Shown piece by piece: positions 1-4,977 of a DNA stretch of 5,061 nt (position 1 is its first letter; each line of letters starts with the position of its first letter). This DNA is from Avimonoglobus sp965151315. Its GTDB lineage: Bacteria > Bacillota > Clostridia > UBA1381. The stretch is taken from NCBI GenBank assembly GCA_965151315.1, contig CBCTZG010000128.1, positions 1 through 5,061 on the forward strand, in the 5' to 3' direction. Made by a program: the position numbers and the translations under genes. Below the pieces are notes generated by a model. The model ran no database searches. It saw nothing but the letters and a program-made list of their open reading frames with translations, and was not told where the DNA came from.

Positions 1-7
1 TTATCTT

Positions 8-29
8 CCCCCAGTAGAACTGGGGGTTT
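8..29 (+). terminator. hairpin, possible terminator of an upstream gene
   Basis: CCCCCAG (8-14) pairs perfectly with CTGGGGG (20-26) around the loop TAGAA. It is followed by TTTATT, a short and interrupted T tail. It could end a gene lying left of the window, or be part of a mobile-element end, because CCCACGCCTAAAGGC follows at 33-47. The T tail is weak, so terminator activity is uncertain. Confidence 0.4.
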
Positions 30-58
30 ATTCCCACGCCTAAAGGCACCAATAATGC

Positions 59-92
59 AAAAAACACCGTTTCATTAGAAACGGTGTTTTTT
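59..92 (+). terminator. intrinsic terminator (symmetrical, likely bidirectional)
   Basis: A 14-bp perfect stem joins 59-72 and 79-92 around CATTAG. The right arm ends in six T and the left arm begins with six A, so it can terminate transcription in both directions. It separates the unseen upstream gene from the rnjA promoter. No coding sequence is visible in 1-310 apart from what this hairpin and its neighbours explain. Confidence 0.85.
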
Positions 93-123
93 GTCGGTAT
101 TTATTTGCGTATATCACGGATAC

Positions 124-146
124 AGCCTGGATTTTCCAGGCTTTTT
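124..146 (+). terminator. second, smaller terminator-like hairpin
   Basis: AGCCTGG (124-130) pairs with CCAGGCT (136-142) around ATTTT and runs directly into a five-T tract (142-146). It lies about 30 bp after the stronger terminator at 59-92 and about 40 bp before the rnjA promoter. It may be a back-up terminator. The stem is only 7 bp, so strength is uncertain. Confidence 0.55.
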
Positions 147-188
147 GGGTACAAATTCCTAAAATCTGATTTTTAACCTGTATTTTAG

Positions 189-218
189 TTGACTAAAAAC
201 CATATTTTGTGGTATAAT
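189..218 (+). promoter_or_regulatory. sigma-A-type promoter for rnjA
   Basis: TTGACT (189-194, five of six to the -35 consensus), an 18-bp spacer and a perfect TATAAT (213-218), preceded by TG one base upstream (210-211, extended -10). Transcription should start near 225, leaving a leader of about 155 nt before the rnjA GTG. This is the best promoter match in the window and lies just after two terminators. Confidence 0.8.
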
Positions 219-339
219 AAAAAACAGAGAATGTGTTCGGAATTATTACTGGCGAAATTGGGAAATACAGAACGGAATAAAATTGAAGTGTTGTAAGATC
301 CTTAAGCTGTTTTTGTGCATGTCTTGAGGATTGTTTTGT

Positions 340-402
340 ATGCGCCTTTTTTCGCCCAAAATGAAATTGGAGGTTATTTTGTGGCAAGAAAAGCAAAACT
401 AA
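340..402 (+). CDS. possible 20-residue upstream ORF overlapping the rnjA start
   Basis: ATG at 340 has GAGGA (326-330) nine bases upstream and opens 20 codons ending at TAA 400-402. It is in a different frame from rnjA and spans the rnjA ribosome site (369-373) and GTG (381). Translation through it would cover the rnjA start, so it could damp or couple rnjA translation. The peptide is unremarkable (begins MRLFSPKMK) with no recognised motif. It may be chance; conservation of this ORF in relatives would be the test. Confidence 0.25.
   Translation: MRLFSPKMKLEVILWQEKQN
369..373 (+). promoter_or_regulatory. ribosome binding site that fixes the rnjA start
   Basis: GGAGG lies seven bases before GTG 381. 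A longer in-frame reading from GTG 315 has no ribosome site and would add 22 residues foreign to the family, so GTG 381 is chosen. Confidence 0.85.
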
Positions 403-2048
403 AAATTATACCCTTAGGGGGACTGGATGAGATCGGCAAGAATATGACAGCTCTGGAATATGGCAACGACATTATTTTAGTGGACTGCGGAATGGCGTTC
501 CCCGACGACGACATGCCAGGGGTAGACCTGGTGATCAATGACATTTCCTATCTGGAAAAGCACGCGAATAAGGTAAAGGCGGTATTCCTGACCCATGGGC
601 ACGAGGACCATATCGGAGGGCTCCCGTATTTTTTGAAGGTGATCAATGTACCGGTATACGGTACACGGCTCACCATCGCGCTGGTGGAGCACAAGCTGAA
701 GGAGCATAATCTGTTATCCCGGGTGAAGCTGCACAGCGTCCGGGCCGGTAATATCATTACAGTAAGCCAGAATTTCAAGGTAGAGTTTATCCGGACAAAC
801 CACTCTATCGCGGATTCCGCAGCGCTGGCGATTACGACCAAGCTGGGCACCCTGATCCATATGGGCGATTTTAAGATTGATACGACCCCGATCGTGGGCG
901 AAATGATCGATCTGACCCGGCTGGGTGAGCTGGGAAAGGAAGGGGTTCTGGCCTTGATGTCCGACAGCACCAACGTGGAGCGGCCCGGATATGCAATGAG
1001 CGAGCGGAGCGTGGGAGAAAAATTTGAAAGCATATTCAAAAACTGCAATAAACGGATCATTGTAGCTACGTTCGCTTCCAATGTCCATCGAGTGCAGCAG
1101 ATCATCAACGCGGCGGTGAAAAACGGCCGAAAGGTGGCGGTTTCCGGGCGCAGTATGGAAAATATCGTAGAAATTTCTATTTTGCTGGGGTATGTCAAGA
1201 TCCCGGAGGGTGTGCTGATCAATATTGACAATATCCACAAATACCGTCCCAATCAACTGGTGATCATTACCACCGGCAGCCAGGGTGAGCCAATGAGCGC
1301 CCTGACCAGGATGGCATTTTCCGACCACCGGAAGGTAGAGCTGACAAAGGATGATCTGGTCATCATCTCCGCGACACCCATTCCCGGTAATGAAAAAACT
1401 GTAGCGAACGTCATCAACGAGCTGTTTAAAATTGGGACAGAGGTAATTTATAAGTCCTTAGCGGAGGTTCACGTTTCAGGCCATGCCTGCAAGGAAGAGC
1501 TGAAGCTGATCCTGTCCCTGACGAAGCCCAAATACTTTATCCCGGTGCATGGGGAGCACCGCCACCTGGTGCTGCATGCCCAGCTAGCTGAGGATGTCGG
1601 CATTCCGGCCAAGAACACATTCATCTTAAATAACGGCCGGTATTTGGAGCTTGACAGCGACGGGGCCCGGATCGGCGGGACCGTACCGGCGGGCAAGATC
1701 CTGGTAGACGGCCTGGGTGTGGGCGATGTGGGCAACATCGTGCTCCGGGACAGAAAGCATCTGGCCCAGGACGGCTTGATCATCGTAGTGGCGACGCTTT
1801 CCCAGGAAACAGGCCGGCTGGTTTCCGGCCCGGATATTATTTCCCGCGGGTTTGTATATGTCCGGGAAGCGGAAGGGCTGATCGATCAAGTGCGGGACGT
1901 GGCCCGCGACAGCATCATGCGCTGCGGCAAGGCCCGTGTAAACGACTGGGCCTCGATGAAGAACCAGTTAAAAAACAGTATTTCGAAATATATTTATGAA
2001 AAAACAAACCGCAGTCCTATGATTCTGCCGATCATCACGGAGGTGTGA
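381..2048 (+). CDS. rnjA: ribonuclease J (RNase J1-type, active metallo-beta-lactamase/beta-CASP enzyme)
   Basis: This is a cytoplasmic 5'-to-3' exonuclease and endonuclease acting in mRNA decay and rRNA processing. The start at GTG 381 gives 555 residues, the same length as B. subtilis RNase J1. The N-terminal metallo-beta-lactamase fold has the intact zinc motif HGHEDHIGG (residues 72-80), His141 in TNHSIADS and Asp163 in HMGDF. The beta-CASP part follows, with FASNVHR (231-237), TGSQGEP (298-304), HVSGHA (364-369) and the last metal ligand His390 in PVHGEH. The C-terminal domain runs from about 450 to 555. All metal ligands are present, which argues for an active J1-like enzyme; RNase J2-type paralogues often have altered motifs. 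Whether a second paralogue exists cannot be seen. The neighbouring phosphorylase begins eight bases after the stop. Numbering is from GTG 381. Confidence 0.97.
   Translation: MARKAKLKIIPLGGLDEIGKNMTALEYGNDIILVDCGMAFPDDDMPGVDLVINDISYLEKHANKVKAVFLTHGHEDHIGGLPYFLKVINVPVYGTRLTIALVEHKLKEHNLLSRVKLHSVRAGNIITVSQNFKVEFIRTNHSIADSAALAITTKLGTLIHMGDFKIDTTPIVGEMIDLTRLGELGKEGVLALMSDSTNVERPGYAMSERSVGEKFESIFKNCNKRIIVATFASNVHRVQQIINAAVKNGRKVAVSGRSMENIVEISILLGYVKIPEGVLINIDNIHKYRPNQLVIITTGSQGEPMSALTRMAFSDHRKVELTKDDLVIISATPIPGNEKTVANVINELFKIGTEVIYKSLAEVHVSGHACKEELKLILSLTKPKYFIPVHGEHRHLVLHAQLAEDVGIPAKNTFILNNGRYLELDSDGARIGGTVPAGKILVDGLGVGDVGNIVLRDRKHLAQDGLIIVVATLSQETGRLVSGPDIISRGFVYVREAEGLIDQVRDVARDSIMRCGKARVNDWASMKNQLKNSISKYIYEKTNRSPMILPIITEV
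2039..2043 (+). promoter_or_regulatory. ribosome binding site for the phosphorylase gene, inside the end of rnjA
   Basis: GGAGG sits in the last codons of rnjA. GTG 2045, in frame, is only one base away and cannot use it. ATG 2057 is 13 bases away, slightly long but usable, so ATG 2057 is preferred. The site is crossed by ribosomes finishing rnjA, which suggests translational coupling. Confidence 0.65.
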
Positions 2049-2056
2049 GCTTTCCG

Positions 2057-2872
2057 ATGTATAAAACGCTTTGTCAGTGGAAAGAGATGGTCGAAAAAAC
2101 AATCCCGTTCGCACCCAGGCTTGGGCTGGTTTTAGGATCCGGCCTGGGGGATTTCGCGGATACGATCCAGGCGGCGGGGACGGTGGAATACAGTCAGCTG
2201 CCGGGGTTCCCGGTATCTACTGTGGCCGGGCATCGGGGCAGGCTGATATTTGGCTGCGTCGGGAAAATGCCGGTTGTGATTATGCAGGGCCGGGTCCATT
2301 ATTACGAGGGCTATTCCATGGAGCAGGTGGTAGCGCCCATTCGGCTCATGGGGATGCTGGGGGCACAGACCCTGTTGCTCACCAACGCGGCCGGGGGCAT
2401 TCATCCGGATTTCCAGGTGGGCGATATGATGCTGCTGACAGATCATATCAGTACCTTTGTGCCATCCCCGCTGCGAGGAGAAAACATAGAAGCGCTGGGT
2501 ACCCGTTTCCCGGACATGAGCGTGGTTTACGACAAGGCGCTCCGGGAAAGCGTGATCCAGTCCGCTGGGAAGCTTGGGATTTCCCTGCGGCAGGGCGTAT
2601 ATGTGCAGACCCCGGGGCCGAACTATGAAACACCGGCGGAAATCCAGATGTTTAAGGCGCTGGGAGCAGACGCGGTTGGGATGAGCACGGCCTGCGAGGC
2701 CATTGCCGCCCGGCATATGGGAATGCGGGTCTGCGCTGTCAGCTGTATTTCCAATATGGCCGCCGGGATCAGCAAAACGCCGCTGTCCCACGCGGATATC
2801 CGGGCCATTGCCGACCGTACGGGGCCGATGCTTCAGAAGCTTTTGACACAGACTATTGCCGACTTGGCATGA
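2057..2872 (+). CDS. punA: purine-nucleoside phosphorylase, trimeric 6-oxopurine type
   Basis: It cleaves inosine, guanosine or their deoxy forms with phosphate to free base and (deoxy)ribose-1-phosphate in purine salvage, in the cytoplasm. From ATG 2057 it has 271 residues, the usual size for this class and equal to B. subtilis PupG. Motifs in order: phosphate loop LGSGLG (Ser28), GHRG (His59), QGRVHYYEGY (Arg79, His81), NAAGG (110-114), GPNYETPAE (Glu191, base binding), GMSTACE (Met209) and SNMAAG (Asn233, the residue that favours 6-oxopurines over adenine). All expected active-site residues are present. The start could be GTG 2045 (275 residues), overlapping the rnjA stop, but spacing to the ribosome site rules against it. 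It is probably cotranscribed with rnjA, eight bases upstream. No terminator is visible just after it. pupG is an equally valid name. Confidence 0.95.
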   Translation: MYKTLCQWKEMVEKTIPFAPRLGLVLGSGLGDFADTIQAAGTVEYSQLPGFPVSTVAGHRGRLIFGCVGKMPVVIMQGRVHYYEGYSMEQVVAPIRLMGMLGAQTLLLTNAAGGIHPDFQVGDMMLLTDHISTFVPSPLRGENIEALGTRFPDMSVVYDKALRESVIQSAGKLGISLRQGVYVQTPGPNYETPAEIQMFKALGADAVGMSTACEAIAARHMGMRVCAVSCISNMAAGISKTPLSHADIRAIADRTGPMLQKLLTQTIADLA

Positions 2873-2906
2873 ATTGTATATTTGAATTTGGAAATAAGGA
2901 GAGATT

Positions 2907-2942
2907 ATGTTGAATCAAAACTGTACTTCGGTGCTTGCATAA
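2907..2942 (+). CDS. candidate 11-residue regulatory leader peptide
   Basis: ATG 2907 follows AAGGAGA (2896-2902), with GGAG five bases before the start, as good a site as those of the real genes here. The reading is MLNQNCTSVLA, stopped by TAA 2940-2942. The stop and last two codons fall inside the left arm of the strong hairpin at 2933-2962, so a ribosome finishing this ORF would open that hairpin. A well-placed ribosome site plus this position argue for a cis-acting leader peptide in front of the RNHCP gene. The peptide is not one I recognise. Its coding status is inferred from position only. Confidence 0.5.
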   Translation: MLNQNCTSVLA

Positions 2943-3009
2943 ACCGGGAGGTTTATGCAAGCCGGATTCACGGCGCCTCCCAAAAGAACGGTAAAATACT
3001 TTTTGGAGG
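2933..3009 (+). promoter_or_regulatory. candidate translational attenuator before the RNHCP gene
   Basis: Four segments can be seen. Segment 1 (2933-2945) and segment 2 (2950-2962) form a perfect 13-bp stem closed by GGGA, a GNRA tetraloop. Segment 3 (CCTCC 2976-2980, then C, then AAAA 2982-2985) pairs with segment 4 (TTTT 3001-3004 and GGAGG 3005-3009), hiding the RNHCP ribosome site. CCTCCC (2976-2981) is also a perfect complement of GGGAGG (2946-2951) in the loop and arm of the first hairpin. GCCG/CGGC (2961-2964/2971-2974) can stack inside that alternative. A ribosome held on the 2907-2942 leader ORF would block segment 1 and favour 2:3, freeing the ribosome site. There is no T tract, so neither stem is a transcription terminator. 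The pairings are seen; the switching is inferred. Confidence 0.55.
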
Positions 3010-3017
3010 ATAATTCG

Positions 3018-3446
3018 ATGAATCGAGAAAATAAACGGAAAATGTATACAAAAGGCTATTATAAGACCCATGCCTGCAAAGACAGCTTTACCTGTAAGGT
3101 CTGCGGCAGGCTGGTGGTAGCGGCAGGGGCTGGGAGTGACCATAGAAATCATTGCCCGAACTGCTTATCCAGCCTGCATGTGGACATTACACCCGGTGAC
3201 CGGGCAGAAGACTGCGGCGGTATCATGGATCCCATCGGCGTGTGGGCGAGGAAAGACGGGGAGTGGGCGGTGATCCATCGCTGCAGGCGCTGCGGGCAGC
3301 TGCGTTCAAACCGTACCGCAGCGGACGATAACCCCATGAAGCTGATGTCTATTGCGCTGAAGCCCTTAGCCTTGCCGCCGTTTCCTATCGAACGGATCCG
3401 GGAGCTGACAGCGTTGATGGGCGGTACAGGCAGCCTGGAAGAATAA
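3018..3446 (+). CDS. RNHCP-domain protein (zinc-ribbon-like, function unknown)
   Basis: This is a 142-residue protein of the RNHCP family, named for the motif seen here as HRNHCPNC (residues 42-49). Three CxxC pairs, CKVC (26-29), CPNC (46-49) and CRRC (89-92), with His42/45/87 nearby, suggest one or two zinc sites. Between them is the conserved stretch HVDITPGDRAEDCGGIMDPI. The first 20 residues are Lys/Arg/Asn-rich, which could favour nucleic-acid or ribosome contact (inference). The C-terminal tail (about 105-142) is hydrophobic then acidic. There is no signal peptide or membrane segment. ATG 3018 has GGAGGA seven bases upstream. ATG 2955, in frame, would add 21 residues but has only a three-base gap to GGGAGG and lies in the leader hairpin. 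No biochemical role is established to my knowledge. It probably shares the rnjA-punA transcript and is followed by a terminator. Confidence 0.85.
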   Translation: MNRENKRKMYTKGYYKTHACKDSFTCKVCGRLVVAAGAGSDHRNHCPNCLSSLHVDITPGDRAEDCGGIMDPIGVWARKDGEWAVIHRCRRCGQLRSNRTAADDNPMKLMSIALKPLALPPFPIERIRELTALMGGTGSLEE

Positions 3447-3479
3447 CCAGCCTGTCCGGATAGTCTTTTCAAACAGATC

Positions 3480-3518
3480 AAAAGGCATATCGCATTTCAT
3501 TTGCGATATGCCTTTTTT
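3480..3518 (+). terminator. intrinsic terminator after the RNHCP gene, shared by convergent genes
   Basis: A perfect 15-bp stem joins 3480-3494 and 3502-3516 around TTTCATT and is followed by T through 3518 (six T from 3513). Read on the minus strand it ends in four T, so it can also serve the convergent araC gene, whose stop is about 70 bases away. This marks the end of the rnjA-punA-RNHCP unit. Confidence 0.9.
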
Positions 3519-3533
3519 GCGTACGGCAATATT
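3517..3533 (+). repeat. 17-bp inverted repeat flanking araC, distal copy
   Basis: TTGCGTACGGCAATATT here matches the reverse complement of 4500-4516 in 16 of 17 bases (A versus C at position 12). The two copies lie on either side of the araC gene in opposite orientation. This copy abuts the terminator T tract. It could be a regulator site or a relic of how the gene arrived. Confidence 0.6.
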
Positions 3534-3588
3534 CAGGATATTGTCCCGGAATTGGCAAGACGCCTGCCTGTGCTATGCGGAGCTTCCG

Positions 3589-4452
3589 CTAAGGGATGGG
3601 ATTTTTGCTCTGCATCTGATATTGCTTGGGCGAATAGCCATAAACCTGCTTAAAGCTCCTGGAAAAGGAGCTGAGGCTGTTAAAGCCGCAGGCTGCGGCG
3701 ACCTCCGAGGTGGCCATGGAATTGGAGTCTAAAAGCCGCCTGGCGTTCACCATCCGGATGTTCAGCAGATACTTGTATGGGCTGACGCCGGTAGCCTGCT
3801 TAAAGATCCGCTCAAGATGTGTTTCGCTGATGTGCAGCTGATCCGCGATATCCGCAAGCGAGATCTGATTATAGAAGTTTTCCTGCAGATAGGCAATAAC
3901 ACATTCGATGCGTTCCATCGCGGTCTGACCGATCAAGGCGCTGTTTTCCGGATATGTATTGAAATAGATTTCACTCAGATGCAGAAGGATCTTAGCCAGG
4001 TTAATTTTGATTTTTTCAGTATACAGCGGATTGGTTTTCTGATTGTCCAGCAGTTCTGTAAACAAATAGCTTAGCAGGCCAATGTCATAGTGGCTCAGAT
4101 CCAGGACAGGCGCGTTAAAGCAGGCGGCTATATTTTTTGTATACTGCTGGCAGAGACGTGCGATCAGATCCTGGGATATATTGATCAGAACCCTGGTCTG
4201 CCGGGAGCCCTCGCTGGACACTGTCTGATGGATGACATTTGGCCGCAGCAGCGCGATATTGGTAGGGGTCAGGGTATAGGTATGCAGCTCATTGACGTGA
4301 AGCGTCCGCTTGCCCTGCTGTAGATATAGGATTTCATAATGCTTGTGGTAATGCGTGCTGTTCATGTTGACAGCTGTATTATAATGCGCCTGCTCAATGG
4401 CGAAATCATCCGTATTTTTTTCTAACAGATCATTATAGCTGGAACTTGACAT
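3589..4452 (-). CDS. AraC-family transcriptional regulator with N-terminal cupin domain
   Basis: This is a 287-residue DNA-binding regulator. The N-terminal half is a ligand-sensing cupin: THYHKHYE (33-40, His34/36/38 and Glu40), then a beta-rich stretch to about 90 with RPNVIHQ (70-76). A helical linker runs from about 120 to 165. The C-terminal AraC domain has two helix-turn-helices: ISLADIADQLHISETHLERIFK (about 197-218) followed by GVSPYKYLLNIRMVNARRLL, then TSEVAAACGFNSLSSFSRSFKQVYGYSPKQY (about 248-278), the family signature. Length and order are typical of sugar-responsive regulators of Firmicutes. The ligand cannot be read from sequence. ATG 4452 is chosen because AAGGAG lies eight bases before it. 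ATG 4470, six codons earlier, contains that site downstream of itself and has none of its own. The gene is divergent from a lipoprotein gene starting near 4978, a usual layout for a regulator and its uptake operon. GC content is lower than in rnjA and punA. Confidence 0.93.
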   Translation of the reverse strand: MSSSSYNDLLEKNTDDFAIEQAHYNTAVNMNSTHYHKHYEILYLQQGKRTLHVNELHTYTLTPTNIALLRPNVIHQTVSSEGSRQTRVLINISQDLIARLCQQYTKNIAACFNAPVLDLSHYDIGLLSYLFTELLDNQKTNPLYTEKIKINLAKILLHLSEIYFNTYPENSALIGQTAMERIECVIAYLQENFYNQISLADIADQLHISETHLERIFKQATGVSPYKYLLNIRMVNARRLLDSNSMATSEVAAACGFNSLSSFSRSFKQVYGYSPKQYQMQSKNPIP

Positions 4453-4460
4453 TTCTTCTG

Positions 4461-4466
4461 CTCCTT
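4461..4466 (-). promoter_or_regulatory. ribosome binding site that fixes the araC start
   Basis: On the minus strand AAGGAG lies eight bases before ATG 4452. No such site precedes the upstream in-frame ATG at 4470, so the shorter, 287-residue product is favoured. Confidence 0.8.
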
Positions 4467-4487
4467 CCATAAATTTAGTACTATTTT

Positions 4488-4516
4488 ATTGTATCATAAA
4501 ATATGGCCGTACGCAA
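4488..4516 (-). promoter_or_regulatory. probable araC promoter (extended -10)
   Basis: On the minus strand TGATACAAT gives an extended -10 (TG-A-TACAAT, hexamer at 4493-4488). TTGCGT (4516-4511) is a weak -35 at a 17-bp spacing. Transcription would begin near 4481, about 30 bases before ATG 4452. The -35 lies within the inverted repeat copy at 4500-4516, so a protein bound there would affect this promoter. Confidence 0.55.
4500..4516 (-). repeat. 17-bp inverted repeat flanking araC, promoter copy
   Basis: The minus strand reads TTGCGTACGGCCATATT, 16 of 17 identical to 3517-3533. It contains the palindrome CGTACG and covers the proposed araC -35. An autoregulatory operator is a natural reading, but AraC sites are usually direct repeats and only one copy is near the promoter. 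Confidence 0.6.
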
Positions 4517-4790
4517 TATACTGACGCGATGGAAAGTTTTAGAAATATCTATATTTACGAAAAAAGGTGATTTTTGCCATATAACGGGGGAATTTCACGG
4601 ATAGCCTCCAAAATTATACAGGCTGACCCCAAAAAGAAATGTTGGAAATTGATAAAAAAACGAATGAAGTTGTTGATTTTTGTATAGAACATAAGCCTAA
4701 AATATTATATAATATAACCAAGATTTTTTTTTTTTTTTAATAAAGTTGTGCAAAATTACCAGTAGTTTTGTCTAACTTTGAGGATGGAAA
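4517..4790. other. AT-rich intergenic DNA between araC and the lipoprotein gene
   Basis: No gene is visible on either strand. It contains a short AGCCT/AGGCT stem (4603-4607/4620-4624), TATAAT at 4708-4713 without a convincing -35 at normal spacing, and the 15-T run at 4724-4738. TTGTGC (4746-4751) with TCTAAC (4771-4776) is a poor promoter-like pair with a 19-bp spacer. The promoter of the rightward lipoprotein gene must lie here or just beyond, but I cannot place it with confidence. Confidence 0.4.
4724..4738 (+). repeat. homopolymeric run of 15 T
   Basis: Fifteen consecutive T lie in the non-coding gap, ten bases after a TATAAT (4708-4713) and about 240 bases before the lipoprotein start. 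No stem precedes it, so it is not an intrinsic terminator on the plus strand. Such tracts are prone to slippage and bend DNA. The exact length may also be a sequencing artefact. Confidence 0.9.
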
Positions 4791-4824
4791 ATAAAAAGGG
4801 CAGGTGATCAGTGCGAAATAGACA

Positions 4825-4937
4825 GGCTGAGGAAGCTGGTGCCAGATAGAACGGCGGCACCGAAATCCAATCCTTCAAAAGCGGGATTGCGGGGCAAAGA
4901 CAGCCCCCAAGGAACAGCCGCGGGCAATGAGACTGCC
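4825..4937 (+). ncRNA. candidate structured 5' leader RNA of the lipoprotein gene
   Basis: This GC-rich stretch follows AT-rich DNA, has no sustained ORF and folds into consecutive stems. GGCTG 4825-4829 with CAGCC 4915-4919 closes a multiloop holding GGTGCC 4838-4843/GGCACC 4856-4861, CAATCC 4868-4873/GGATTG 4884-4889 and GGGGC 4891-4895/GCCCC 4903-4907. A fourth stem, GGCA 4923-4926/TGCC 4934-4937, follows. I compared it by eye with TPP, cobalamin, SAM, glycine, ZTP, T-box and c-di-GMP consensus elements and found no full match. GCCTGGGCA (4935-4943) resembles the 3' end of the ZTP motif, but the 5' part is missing. It could be a riboswitch-like leader or decayed coding DNA. Confidence 0.3.
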
Positions 4938-4977
4938 TGGGCAAACAGCAAAGAGTAATCAAGAAAGGTTGATGCAT

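Noticed and set aside
714..1328. Long minus-strand open frame within rnjA (and similar ones at 548-1252 and 2132-2791)
   Set aside because: These are antisense shadows of strongly conserved genes. The proteins are rich in Pro, His and Arg, have no recognisable domain and no good ribosome sites.
2843..2882. Promoter for the RNHCP gene (TTGACA 2843-2848 with TATATT 2877-2882)
   Set aside because: The spacer is 28 bp, far too long. The alternative TTGCCG at 15 bp is too weak to call. Read-through from punA is simpler.
2933..2962. Intrinsic transcription terminator after the phosphorylase gene
   Set aside because: The stem is strong but is followed by CGGATTCACGG with no T tract, so it does not have terminator form.
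2955..3017. N-terminal extension of the RNHCP protein from ATG 2955
   Set aside because: The ATG lies in the right arm of the 2933-2962 hairpin with a three-base gap to GGGAGG, and the 21 extra residues precede the family-like start. ATG 3018 has a well-spaced GGAGGA. The extension cannot be wholly excluded.
3525..3545. Hairpin GGCAATAT/ATATTGTC as a separate terminator for araC
   Set aside because: It has no T tract on either strand. The strong hairpin at 3480-3518 already serves this role, and the stem overlaps the inverted repeat copy.
3577..3589. GCGGA/TCCGC stem at the araC stop codon
   Set aside because: Only five pairs with a three-base loop and no T run on the minus strand; likely incidental.
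4811..4849. 12-codon ORF from GTG 4811 with AGG six bases upstream
   Set aside because: It has a weak ribosome site, no motif, no following gene in coupling distance, and lies in the structured stretch.
4838..4866. T-box antiterminator-like or TPP-like element (GGCGGCACCG, GGCTGAGG)
   Set aside because: The T-box TGGNACC bulge is absent, no stem I or specifier features are seen, and the TPP 3' half is missing. These are short chance resemblances.
4756..4977. 73-residue minus-strand ORF in the lipoprotein leader
   Set aside because: It is Cys/Leu/Pro-rich with no family resemblance, and its start overlaps the lipoprotein start. It is a by-product of the GC-rich stems.
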